A DNA stretch of 64,000 bases from Parahoeflea alexandrii (GTDB lineage: Bacteria; Pseudomonadota; Alphaproteobacteria; Rhizobiales; Rhizobiaceae), in assembly GCF_027214025.1 (NCBI RefSeq), contig NZ_JAPWHB010000004.1:248001-312000 (forward strand), read 5' to 3'. The notes under the pieces were generated by a model that worked only from the letters and a program-made list of their open reading frames with translations, searched no databases and had not been told where the DNA came from. Below, piece after piece: positions 54,201 to 62,325 of the stretch. The translations under genes were made by a program, and so were the position numbers. How positions within the stretch are numbered: position 1 is the first letter of the stretch; each line of letters opens with the position of its first letter.

Positions 54201-55324
54201 TGGGTCGTCTCCGTTGCCATGGCGATCGGGTGGTCGATGGAAATCGCCAAACCGCGCCGTTCGCCCTGGATCGGGCGCGACCAGTACTCGGCGAAGGTTT
54301 CGCGCACATCCGCGCCCTGGTGCAAGATCCGGTACACGCACTCGCAGATCGGCATGTGGATGTTCATCCGTCGCGCCAGGTCCATCACCGACAGCGAGTT
54401 CACTTCACCTTCCACCACCACGGGCTTGCCGTCGAAGCACCGGTCGCGGGGAATGCCTTTGCCGAGCTGCACGCCGAGCGACATGTTGCGCGATGTCTGC
54501 GATGAGCAGGTCAAGGTCAGATCCCCGGCGCCGGCAAGGCCGGTGACCGTCTCGCGGCGGCCGCCGAACACGTCGGCAAGCGTCTTGATCTCGTCCATGC
54601 CGCGCACGATCAGCGCCGCCCGTGTGTTCTCGGCATATCCCGCGCCCGTCATCATGCCACAGGCAATCGCAATCACGTTCTTGACCGCGCCGCTCACTTC
54701 CACCCCGACCAGATCGTCGGATATGTAGGGCCGGAAGTAATCAGACCCCATCGAAAGCGCCAGCCTGGCTGCCGGGCTGGAAGCCATGTCCAGCCTGTCG
54801 GCATAGGAAAACGGAAACGCGATCGTCGCCGCGGTCAGGTGGCCGAGCGCCGTCTCGGTGGCGAATGTCGGCCCTGAGAGAGCCCCGATCTGGTGGCCCG
54901 GCAGCATCTCCGACGCCACCTCGCTGAGCAGATATCCGGTCCCCGCCTCGATCCCCTTGGCGCAAAGCGCGATCGGCACGCCCTCACCGAGATGCGGGCG
55001 CATCTGTGTGCAGATATCCCGCAAGGTCCGCGACGGTGTGACCAGCAGAACCGCTTCCGCACCGGCCAGTGCCTCGGCCATGTTGGTGGTCGCGCGGATC
55101 CCCTCCGGCAGATCGATACCGGGAAGGTAGCGGGGATTTTCATTGCGGTCGTTGATTGCGTCGATCGTCGCCCGGTCCCGTCCCCAGATCGCCGTCTTGC
55201 GGCCGGCGCGGCGCGCCACGGAGGCCAGTGCGGTCCCCCAGGATCCGGCACCGATGACGCAGATTTTCGCGTAGGGACGTGCGGGAGAAGACAGGTCGTC
55301 GGCTTTTTGGCCTAGATAAGTCAT
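54197..55324 (-). CDS. gpsA: NAD(P)-dependent glycerol-3-phosphate dehydrogenase
   Basis: This 375-residue enzyme reduces dihydroxyacetone phosphate to glycerol 3-phosphate. Motifs are IGAGSWGTALA (dinucleotide fold), CAKGIEAGTG, SGPTFATE and the catalytic-Lys segment VSGAVKNVIAIACG. It is about 40 residues longer than typical GpsA, with extensions at both ends. First gene of gpsA-HAD-ggpS, where it would supply the acceptor for GgpS. No ribosome site precedes the ATG, and a promoter would start transcription at or near the ATG, so translation may be leaderless. Whether another gpsA exists for lipids is not visible here. Confidence 0.95.
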   Translation of the reverse strand: MTYLGQKADDLSSPARPYAKICVIGAGSWGTALASVARRAGRKTAIWGRDRATIDAINDRNENPRYLPGIDLPEGIRATTNMAEALAGAEAVLLVTPSRTLRDICTQMRPHLGEGVPIALCAKGIEAGTGYLLSEVASEMLPGHQIGALSGPTFATETALGHLTAATIAFPFSYADRLDMASSPAARLALSMGSDYFRPYISDDLVGVEVSGAVKNVIAIACGMMTGAGYAENTRAALIVRGMDEIKTLADVFGGRRETVTGLAGAGDLTLTCSSQTSRNMSLGVQLGKGIPRDRCFDGKPVVVEGEVNSLSVMDLARRMNIHMPICECVYRILHQGADVRETFAEYWSRPIQGERRGLAISIDHPIAMATETTQ

Positions 55325-55331
55325 GTGGCTC

Positions 55332-55360
55332 TATCTAGGCCATCCCGCGCCGCACCGCAA
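55332..55360 (-). promoter_or_regulatory. Promoter of the gpsA-HAD-ggpS operon, possibly leaderless
   Basis: On the minus strand TTGCGG (55355-55360) and TAGATA (55332-55337) are spaced by 17 bp. The -10 ends 7 bp before the gpsA ATG, so transcription would begin at or next to the start codon. Confidence 0.45.
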
Positions 55361-55434
55361 CCTTTCAGATGCTGCGGCGCAACAGAAAAGTTCTGAAACC
55401 GACATGAGCTATCCAGTTATCGCCATGCAAATTC

Positions 55435-55451
55435 GCCCCCGTCTCGGGGGC
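55435..55451 (-). terminator. GC hairpin after the GNAT-ACT unit
   Basis: GCCCCCG (55435-55441) pairs with CGGGGGC (55445-55451) around TCT, immediately past the ACT stop codon. The U-run is weak (GAATTT on the minus strand). Confidence 0.5.
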
Positions 55452-55453
55452 TT

Positions 55454-55839
55454 TCACGCCACGAACCTGTGCCCACGCGCCTCCAGCAGCGCCATCGATT
55501 TCGCCATATCCGGCTCCGCGACCAGCAAATGCTCGCCATCATAGGTGCAAACCACGAACACCCCGATGCCGGCATCGGATAGCGGCGCGATCAGCGAACT
55601 GACGATTCCCGTCGCATCGAAGGCAAACGGCCCGATGGTTCGCAGACACAGCCAGTCGCGGCTCGATTGAGCCCCGTCCGGGATCCGCTCCTGCAGGCAG
55701 ACGATGGTGATTTCGTCCTCCGCCCGGATGACCGCCCAGAACCCGCCGCCGCCGGCCCAGTCCGGAATTGCCGCGTCCGGCGCAAGACGCGCGATGCCGT
55801 GCGGCCGGGCACACGCTGCAACCGAAGCGACAGCTCCAT
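55454..55839 (-). pseudogene. ACT-domain protein gene with a frameshift
   Basis: From the ATG at 55839 the frame reads MELSLRLQRVPGR, then becomes Arg-rich nonsense. One frame over, a clear ACT-domain protein continues (HGIARLAPDAAIPDWAGGGG, FWAVIRAEDEITIVCL, FDATGIVSSLIAPL, GIGVFVVCTYDGEHLLV) to the stop at 55454, but that frame has no start codon before it. A single missing base near 55800 explains both. The gene would encode about 128 residues with two ACT-like halves, as in CASTOR-type proteins. It starts 4 bp past the GNAT gene. Either real decay or a sequence error. Confidence 0.75.
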
Positions 55840-55843
55840 GCGA

Positions 55844-56362
55844 CTACCCTGCCTGCGGCATCCGGCCGATGTGCCGGATTTCGCCTTCGAGCGCCATTGC
55901 ATCGACATCGCCGAGACAGGCCGCCAGAAGCCGGTGCGGGTCGAACGGCCCGGGCATCGTCAGCGCGCCGGGCTTGGTCGGCTTGAATCCGAGCGGCAGA
56001 TAATAGGGTGGATCCCCGACCAGCAGCACGACCGGGCTGCCGGCCTTCTTCGCGGCAGCCAGCGCAATACGCACCAGCTCGCGGCCGATCCCGAGATTCT
56101 TGTGCGACGGCCGGACCGCGAGCGGCCCCAGCAGATAGCCGGCCACCGTGCCGGCAAGGATCGGTGTCATCCGAACCGAAGCGATCACTTCACCCCGGTC
56201 GGCGGCGACGAACGAAAGCCTCCGGTCATGCGGCCCCTGCTCCCGCACCCTTTCGGACGAGCGGACAAAGCGACCGGGACCGAATGCTTCTTCGTTGATA
56301 TGGTTGATGGCCGCGTCATGAGACGCGTCTTCGGTCAGAAAGACAAGATCGTGGATGGACAT
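55844..56362 (-). CDS. GNAT-family N-acetyltransferase
   Basis: This 172-residue protein has the acetyl-CoA-binding pattern LGPLAVRPSHKNLGIGRELVRIALAAAKKAG (motif A, with the Arg/Gly loop degenerate as NLGIG), followed by VVLLVGDPPYYLPLGFKP. It matches the YhbS-like acetyltransferases. It is cotranscribed with the frameshifted ACT gene. The substrate is unknown. Confidence 0.9.
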   Translation of the reverse strand: MSIHDLVFLTEDASHDAAINHINEEAFGPGRFVRSSERVREQGPHDRRLSFVAADRGEVIASVRMTPILAGTVAGYLLGPLAVRPSHKNLGIGRELVRIALAAAKKAGSPVVLLVGDPPYYLPLGFKPTKPGALTMPGPFDPHRLLAACLGDVDAMALEGEIRHIGRMPQAG

Positions 56363-56589
56363 TGAGAAAGATCCGGATGAGACGACAAGACATGATGGAT
56401 CGCGCGGCAAGCGCGTTGGCAGTCTGTTCAGCGTCGTCGCAAGGCCGTGGCAGGCATCCGGTTTTCCTCTTTGCACTTCGCCCATAGCAAAGCAAATCCC
56501 TGTCGTCCAATGCAAAACGCACCGTTCACCCCTCAAAGCTTCGCTTTTGTGCAAGGGCGGCCTATGTGTCTGGTCAAAGGAGAACACCT

Positions 56590-57579
56590 ATGGGAATGCT
56601 GGTAGATGGCGTCTGGAAGGACGTCTGGTACGACACGAAATCAACAGGCGGACATTTCAAGCGCTCGGAATCCGCGTTTCGCAACTGGGTGACGGCCGAT
56701 GGATCGCCCGGACCGTCGGGGACAGGCGGCTTCGCCGCCGAGGCCGGCCGCTATCATCTTTATGTTTCGCTGGCGTGCCCCTGGGCGCACCGGACACTGA
56801 TCTTCCGCAAGCTCAAGGGACTGGAAGAGGCGATCTCCGTCTCCATCGTCGATCCCTACATGGGCAAGAACGGCTGGGAATTTCATGAGCGCGACGGCGG
56901 CACCAGGGATCACCTGGGCAATGCCGACTATCTCTGGCAGGTCTATGTCGCAGCCAAACCGGACTATTCGGGCCGGGTCACCGTGCCGGTACTCTGGGAC
57001 AAGAAGACAGGCACCGTCGTCTCCAATGAATCGGCGGAAATCATCCGCATGTTCAACTCGGCCTTCAACGCGATTGCCAGGCCCGCGCCGGATTTCTATC
57101 CCGCAGAGCTTCGGGACGAGATCGATGAGATCAACGAGATCGTCTATCACAAGGTCAACAACGGCGTTTACAAGGCAGGCTTTGCCACCACGCAGGAGGC
57201 CTACAAGGAGCATGTCACCGAGCTTTTCGACACGCTCGACATGCTGGACGAGCGCCTCGGTCTCAACCGCTACCTGACCGGCGACAGCCTGACCGAAGCC
57301 GACTGGCGTCTGTTCACCACGCTTGTCCGGTTCGATCCGGTCTATGTCGGCCACTTCAAGTGCAACATCCGCCGCATCGCCGATTATCCGGCGCTGTCGG
57401 GTTACCTGCGCGAACTCTACCAGATGCCCGGCATCGCTTCGACCGTGAACATGGATCACATCAAGAACCATTATTACGGCAGCCACGCGACCATCAATCC
57501 GACCGGCATCGTGCCCGTCGGCCCGGCGCTTGATCTCGACGCGCCGCACGGCCGCGAGGCCTTGCCGAAGGCTGCCTGA
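56590..57579 (+). CDS. Glutathionyl-hydroquinone reductase (xi-class GST)
   Basis: This 329-residue enzyme reduces glutathionyl-hydroquinones. The catalytic Cys lies in SLACPWAHRTLIFRKLKGLE, and the xi-class features DHLGNADYLWQVY, PVLWDKKTGTVVSNESAEIIRMFN and the C-terminal YYGSHATINPTGIVP are present, matching E. coli YqjG. AAAGGAG precedes the ATG. It stands alone, followed by a nested inverted repeat. Confidence 0.94.
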   Translation: MGMLVDGVWKDVWYDTKSTGGHFKRSESAFRNWVTADGSPGPSGTGGFAAEAGRYHLYVSLACPWAHRTLIFRKLKGLEEAISVSIVDPYMGKNGWEFHERDGGTRDHLGNADYLWQVYVAAKPDYSGRVTVPVLWDKKTGTVVSNESAEIIRMFNSAFNAIARPAPDFYPAELRDEIDEINEIVYHKVNNGVYKAGFATTQEAYKEHVTELFDTLDMLDERLGLNRYLTGDSLTEADWRLFTTLVRFDPVYVGHFKCNIRRIADYPALSGYLRELYQMPGIASTVNMDHIKNHYYGSHATINPTGIVPVGPALDLDAPHGREALPKAA

Positions 57580-57596
57580 GCCCCTGCTGTCGCACT

Positions 57597-57658
57597 CCGT
57601 CAGGGTCGGACGTTGATATCTCGTATAGAAAATACCATATCAATTGAAACCCTGACGG
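57597..57658. repeat. Nested inverted repeat between the GST and DUF302 genes
   Basis: CCGTCAGGGT (57597-57606) and ACCCTGACGG (57649-57658) are perfect 10-bp arms. Inside them TTGATAT (57613-57619) faces ATATCAA (57637-57643). The AT-rich centre contains TATAGA and could be a promoter, so this may be an operator, a terminator of the GST gene or a small mobile palindrome. Confidence 0.55.
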
Positions 57659-57680
57659 CAGGCATCACAGGAGAAGCTTC

Positions 57681-58070
57681 ATGGCCTACACAATCGACCG
57701 CACCTTCGGCGCCGCTTCATTCGAGGACGTGACGGACCGGACCCGGAAGGCCCTTGCCGGTCACGGCTTCGGTGTGCTGACCGAAATCGATGTCGCCGCG
57801 ACGATGAAGAAGAAGCTCGACAAGGACATGCCGTCCTACCTCATTCTCGGCGCCTGCAATCCGTCGATGGCGCACCAGGCCATCGGCATCGAACCGCGCA
57901 TCGGCGCCATGCTTCCCTGCAACGTCATCATCCGCGACGCGGGCAACGGCGCTGTCGAAGTCAGCGCCGTCGATCCGGTTGCCTCGATGCAGGCCATCCC
58001 CAACGAAAAGCTGACCGAGGTCGCCGGCAAGGTCCGGGAGATGCTCGCAAACGTCGTCCGCGACATCTGA
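57681..58070 (+). CDS. DUF302 protein
   Basis: This 129-residue protein matches DUF302 (FEDVTDRTRKALAGHGFGVLTEIDVAATMKKKLDKDM, then YLILGACNPSMAHQAIGIEPRIGAMLPCNVIIRD), a small alpha/beta family often near redox or sulfur genes. No signal peptide is seen. The ATG has AGGAG upstream. The function is unknown. Confidence 0.92.
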   Translation: MAYTIDRTFGAASFEDVTDRTRKALAGHGFGVLTEIDVAATMKKKLDKDMPSYLILGACNPSMAHQAIGIEPRIGAMLPCNVIIRDAGNGAVEVSAVDPVASMQAIPNEKLTEVAGKVREMLANVVRDI

Positions 58071-58085
58071 TCCGTTGCCGGGTCT

Positions 58086-58847
58086 TCAGGTCTTGATCTT
58101 GTAGCCGGTCTTGAAGGTCCAGCCGATGATGGCGAGGCAGATCAGCATGAACACGGCGATCATCATCAGGCTGATCCCGATATTGATGTCGGCCGTGCCG
58201 TAGAAGGCCCAGCGGAAGCCCGAGATCAGGTAGACCACCGGGTTGAACAGCGTCACCGTCTGCCAGAACGGCGGCAGCATCGAGATCGAATAGAAGCTGC
58301 CGCCCAGGAACACCAGCGGCGTGATCACTAAAAGCGGCACCATCTGCAGCTGCTCGAAATTCTTCGACCAGACCCCGATGATGAAGCCGAACAGGCTGAA
58401 AGAGATGCAGGTCAGCGCCAGGAACGCCAGCATCGCGCCCCAGTGCAGGATCTCGAAATCGACGAAGAATTCCGCCGTCCCCAGGATCACCAGCCCGATC
58501 AGCGCCGACTTGGTCGCCGCCGCCCCGACATAGCCGAGCACGATCTCGATGAACGACACCGGGGCGGTGTGCAGCTCGTAGATCGAACCGAGGAATTTCG
58601 GGAAATAGATCCCGAACGAAGCATTGGAAATGCTCTGGGTCAGCACCGAGAGCATGATCAGCCCGGGCACGATGAAGGCGCCGTAGCTGACGCCGTCTAT
58701 CTCGTCGATGCGCGAGCCGATTGCCGCGCCGAAGACGATGAAATACAGCGACGTCGACAGCACCGGCGAAATCAGGCTCTGCGACAGGGTGCGGAAGAAC
58801 CGCGCCATTTCGAACGAATAGATGGATCTGACCGCCTGGAAATTCAT
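58086..58847 (-). CDS. ABC-2 type transporter permease
   Basis: This 253-residue membrane protein has six hydrophobic segments and the ABC-2 signature near [22 protein letters not shown] and [16 protein letters not shown]. It overlaps its ATPase as ATGA, forming a two-gene exporter of the YadG/YadH type. The substrate is unknown. Confidence 0.93.
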   Translation of the reverse strand: MNFQAVRSIYSFEMARFFRTLSQSLISPVLSTSLYFIVFGAAIGSRIDEIDGVSYGAFIVPGLIMLSVLTQSISNASFGIYFPKFLGSIYELHTAPVSFIEIVLGYVGAAATKSALIGLVILGTAEFFVDFEILHWGAMLAFLALTCISFSLFGFIIGVWSKNFEQLQMVPLLVITPLVFLGGSFYSISMLPPFWQTVTLFNPVVYLISGFRWAFYGTADINIGISLMMIAVFMLICLAIIGWTFKTGYKIKT

Positions 58848-59770
58848 GCCTTGTCCTCCACCAGGCCGACGAAGATGTCTTCGAGCGAGCTCTGTTTCGT
58901 TTCGATGTCCCGCAGGATGATCCCCGCCTTGCTCAGATCCGCAAACAGCGAGGCGATGCCGGTGCGCTCGCCATTGGCCTCGTAGGAATAGACCAGCGCC
59001 TGGGTCTCGGCGTCGTAGTCGAGATCGTAATGGCCCAGCGCTTCGGGAATTCCATCGAGCGGCTGCATCAGTTCGACCCGCAACTGCCGCTGGCCCATCC
59101 GCTGCATCAGCGTTTCCTTTTCTTCCACCAGCAGCAGTTCACCACTGCGGATGACGCCGACCCGGTCGGCGATCGCCTCGGCTTCCTCGATGTAATGGGT
59201 GGTCAGGATGATGGTCACGCCGTCTTGCTTGAGCTGCCGGACGACATCCCACATCTCCTTGCGCAGTTCGACGTCGACGCCGGCTGTCGGTTCGTCAAGA
59301 AACAGCACCCGCGGCTCGTGGCACAGCGCCTTGGCGATCAGCACCCGGCGCTTCATGCCGCCCGACAGCTCCATCGTCTTGGCGTCCTTCTTGTCCCACA
59401 GCGACAGTTTTTCCAGGATCGACTTCAGCAGCGCCGGATCGTTGCGCTTGCCGAACAGGCCGCGGGTGAAGCGCAGCGCATCCATCACAGTCTGGAACGG
59501 CTCCAGCGCGATCTCCTGCGGCACCAGCCCGATCAGGGAGCGGGCCTGGCGGTAGTCGCCCACCACGTCGAAGCCGCCGACCTTGGCGGTTCCGGAACTC
59601 GGATTGACCAGGCCGCAGATGATCGAGATCAGCGTCGTCTTGCCCGCGCCGTTGGGCCCGAGCAGCGCCAGGATCTCGCCCTCGTCGATGTCGAGATTGA
59701 CGTTCTTCAGCGCCTGAAAGCCGCCGTCATATTGCTTGGATAGGTTCTGAACCGAAAGAATGGCTGCCAT
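58844..59770 (-). CDS. ABC transporter ATP-binding protein (YadG-like)
   Basis: This 308-residue ATPase has Walker [10 protein letters not shown], signature LSGGMKRR, Walker [13 protein letters not shown] and the H-loop [20 protein letters not shown]-terminal extension of about 80 residues is typical of DrrA/YadG subunits. The ATG at 59770 starts the conserved part. Heads the two-gene exporter operon. Confidence 0.94.
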   Translation of the reverse strand: MAAILSVQNLSKQYDGGFQALKNVNLDIDEGEILALLGPNGAGKTTLISIICGLVNPSSGTAKVGGFDVVGDYRQARSLIGLVPQEIALEPFQTVMDALRFTRGLFGKRNDPALLKSILEKLSLWDKKDAKTMELSGGMKRRVLIAKALCHEPRVLFLDEPTAGVDVELRKEMWDVVRQLKQDGVTIILTTHYIEEAEAIADRVGVIRSGELLLVEEKETLMQRMGQRQLRVELMQPLDGIPEALGHYDLDYDAETQALVYSYEANGERTGIASLFADLSKAGIILRDIETKQSSLEDIFVGLVEDKA

Positions 59771-59910
59771 GATCTTCGTCTCGAAAAGGAAGGAAAGGAA
59801 CCGGCAGACAGACTGGCGGCGGAAGGAAGAGGCTGGTTGCGCAACCGACAAGAGTTAAGCGCTCCCGGCCGCCGTTCAAGTGCGGCGGGGAAAACTGATG
59901 TCAGTTCCTG

Positions 59911-59982
59911 TCAGCAGGCTTCGCAGTACTGGCACGTCTCGGAGCAGCTGATCCGCGGCTTCCGGGCTTCCGACGGGGTCAC
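59911..59982 (-). CDS. Possible 23-residue Cys-rich peptide overlapping the Nudix stop
   Basis: A GTG start overlaps the Nudix stop codon (GTGA), giving a 23-residue frame that ends CSETCQYCEAC. The Cys-x3-Cys-x2-Cys-x2-Cys ending would suit metal binding. There is no strong ribosome site of its own; expression would rely on coupling. It may be chance. Confidence 0.3.
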   Translation of the reverse strand: MTPSEARKPRISCSETCQYCEAC

Positions 59983-60530
59983 CAGGTCTCGCTGACCGGC
60001 ATCCGCCCCGAAAGTTCCTCGAGCCGCTGCCGCGTAGCCAGCGTCACACCGTCCGGCAGCGCATCGAGTGCGAAAAACCCGCTTTCGACGATCTCCCGGT
60101 CCGCCCGCTTCGGCGCGGACTGGCGCACCGTGCAGCGGTAGAAGGCGACATGGTCGCGGCGGCTGGTGCCGCGGTTGAAATAGACCGCGAACAGCTCCGC
60201 CTGCCCGACAATCTCGAGATTGCCTTCCTCGCTGAGTTCCTTGGTGAGCGCGTCACCCAGCGTTTCGCCGCGCTCGACCCCGCCGCCGGGCATGTGCCAG
60301 CCGGGCACGTAGGAATGGCGCACCAGGAACACCCGGCCCGCTTCGTCGAACGCCGCGGCGCGGACGCCCAGCGTCATGCCGCGGGCGAGTGCGAACCATG
60401 TGTGCACCACCCTCGTGACCAGCCGCGCCCGCCAGTTGCGCATTTCCGGCGGCCGCGCCTGTGCATCGGCCACGGCTTGCGGCCCCCTGGCAGGATCGCT
60501 ATTGCTCACATCATGTTCCGGCTTGCTCAT
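59979..60530 (-). CDS. Nudix hydrolase
   Basis: This protein of up to 183 residues has a Nudix box (GGGVERGETLGDALTKELSEEGNLEI) with Lys in place of the usual Arg before Glu. Flanks such as VRHSYVPGWHMP and YFNRGTSRRDHVAFYRC suggest nucleotide or related diphosphates as substrates. The start is uncertain: the ATG at 60530 overlaps the divergent phosphoesterase start by 18 bp, while the ATG at 60443 (MRNWRARLV) avoids this. Confidence 0.88.
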   Translation of the reverse strand: MSKPEHDVSNSDPARGPQAVADAQARPPEMRNWRARLVTRVVHTWFALARGMTLGVRAAAFDEAGRVFLVRHSYVPGWHMPGGGVERGETLGDALTKELSEEGNLEIVGQAELFAVYFNRGTSRRDHVAFYRCTVRQSAPKRADREIVESGFFALDALPDGVTLATRQRLEELSGRMPVSETW

Positions 60531-61424
60531 ATTTCCGACATCCATCTTGGTCCCCTGCCGCGCGTGACGCTGGCCGAACTCGCGTCCAAGCGGATCACCG
60601 GCTATGTGAACTGGCATCGCAACCGCCGCAAGCATCTTTTTGGCAACACGCTGGAGAATGTGCTGACCGGCTTGCGCGAGGCTGCGCCCGACCATGTGGC
60701 GATCACCGGCGATCTGGTCAACCTGGCGACACGGACGGAGATCGAGGTCGCCCGCCTCTGGCTCGAGACCCATTTCGATCCGCTCAAGACCACGCTGGTG
60801 CCCGGCAATCACGATGCCTATGTGCCCGGCGCGCTGGCGCGGGCCAAGGCCGCATGGCGGCCATGGCTGCTCTCGGACACCCCGGCGCCCGATGGCGCGC
60901 TGTTCCCAAGCTACCGCCGCCGCGGCCCGGTTGCGCTGATCGGGCTGTCGACGGCCAACGCCACGCTGCCGTTCATGGCCACCGGCGATTTCAGCCGCAA
61001 GCAGGCCCGCGCGGCGGGACGGTTGCTCGATCAGGCCCGCCAGGACGGTCTCTACCGGGTTGTGCTGATCCATCACCCGCCGGTTCGCGGCGCGGCACCC
61101 GCGCACAAGCGGATGCGCGGCATTTCCAGCTTCGCCAGGATGCTGAAGCAGCACGGTGCCGAGCTGGTGCTGCACGGCCACACCCATCTCGACACGCTGC
61201 ATCATCTCAAGGGCCGCGACGGCATGGTTCCGGTGGTGGGCATTGCCTCGGCAAGCCAGGGCCCGGGCGGACGCAAGCCGCTCGCCGGCTTCAACCTGTT
61301 CGAGATCGACGGCGGGCCGGGCGACTGGAAAACCATCCATCGCCGCATGCGGCTGAACCCCGACGGGCCCGGTTTTGCGGAAAATCCGGCAGCCGTGATC
61401 GCCCTGGAAGAACGCCTCGGCTGA
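60513..61424 (+). CDS. Calcineurin-like metallophosphoesterase
   Basis: This 303-residue protein has the binuclear-metal motifs HISDIHLG, ITGDLVN, VPGNHD, IHHPP and LHGHTHLD in order, complete for a phosphoesterase of the cAMP-phosphodiesterase-like group. The first motif lies so near the N-terminus that the ATG at 60513 must be the start. It is head-to-head with the Nudix gene. The substrate is unknown. Confidence 0.93.
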   Translation: MFRLAHISDIHLGPLPRVTLAELASKRITGYVNWHRNRRKHLFGNTLENVLTGLREAAPDHVAITGDLVNLATRTEIEVARLWLETHFDPLKTTLVPGNHDAYVPGALARAKAAWRPWLLSDTPAPDGALFPSYRRRGPVALIGLSTANATLPFMATGDFSRKQARAAGRLLDQARQDGLYRVVLIHHPPVRGAAPAHKRMRGISSFARMLKQHGAELVLHGHTHLDTLHHLKGRDGMVPVVGIASASQGPGGRKPLAGFNLFEIDGGPGDWKTIHRRMRLNPDGPGFAENPAAVIALEERLG

Positions 61425-61444
61425 TCAGGCTACACCGACCGGCT

Positions 61445-62179
61445 TCAGCCGATCATCGCCGATATCCGGTCCCAGAAGGCCAGCACCAGTGCGGCAGCGC
61501 CAGCCACACAGCCGAGAATGAACCAGGACGCGCCAAGCACCAGGCCAGCGCCGCCGTTGCGCGTGGATGCCGTTGCCTGAGCAGTGCTTGCGGCCGGAGC
61601 CACATTGGTCGCCTTGACCGGTTGCGCGGACGAGCTCTCGGCTTGGGTGACCGCTCCGCTTTCTTGTTCCGTCGAGGCAAGCGTCTCCGTACGGGGCATG
61701 GCGGGAGCCTCCGAGGCGGCTTCCTCCGCCATCTTGTGTCCCGCCGCACCAGCCTTCAGTTCTTCGAAATCTCCGGCCAGGATCCGTTCCCGCTCGATCA
61801 CCCGTTCGGCGATATAGCGGCTGACCGCGTCGGCCGTCGCCGCCATGTCGCTGGTGTCCGACATCACCACCCGGCCAAGCCGCGTGTCGCGGACGAAGCG
61901 GAACACCCGGCGGTCATGTCCCATGTGCACATGCGCCACCGCGTCGATCCACAGCCGCGGCTGCAGCCCCTTGGAAAGGCCGAAGTCGAAGCGGTCGTCG
62001 GCCGGATCGATGTCGGCCAGCACAGGCCTGATTTCCTCGGCCAGCAGTTCCAGCCGGGCGCGGTCGGCGTCGCGCATGTCGACCACCACATCGGTGCGGT
62101 CGGCGGCGGCGATCTTGACGTCGCGCACGATGTCCGACAGGCGGCGGTCGTTGGAATGGTTCTTGGGTCGGTCGGTCAT
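61445..62179 (-). CDS. Hypothetical protein with a C-terminal membrane helix
   Basis: This 244-residue protein has a soluble N-terminal domain (about 1-140), a low-complexity Ala/Thr/Ser/Glu linker (about 150-205) and a C-terminal hydrophobic helix (GASWFILGCVAGAAALVLAF). The order suggests a tail-anchored inner-membrane protein facing the cytoplasm. I recognise it only as a conserved rhizobial-type hypothetical. It ends close to the convergent phosphoesterase gene. Confidence 0.82.
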   Translation of the reverse strand: MTDRPKNHSNDRRLSDIVRDVKIAAADRTDVVVDMRDADRARLELLAEEIRPVLADIDPADDRFDFGLSKGLQPRLWIDAVAHVHMGHDRRVFRFVRDTRLGRVVMSDTSDMAATADAVSRYIAERVIERERILAGDFEELKAGAAGHKMAEEAASEAPAMPRTETLASTEQESGAVTQAESSSAQPVKATNVAPAASTAQATASTRNGGAGLVLGASWFILGCVAGAAALVLAFWDRISAMIG

Positions 62180-62325
62180 GGCATGGGTCCACGCGAAAAT
62201 GGGGGCCGGGAACTGGTTAACAACTCCTTACCACAGACCGCCATTGATGGCGACAATGCGGCAGCCCCAGATTGTCGACGTGGTAAAGACGCGGAAACCC
62301 CGCCAATCAGGCGGCTTCGCGCACC

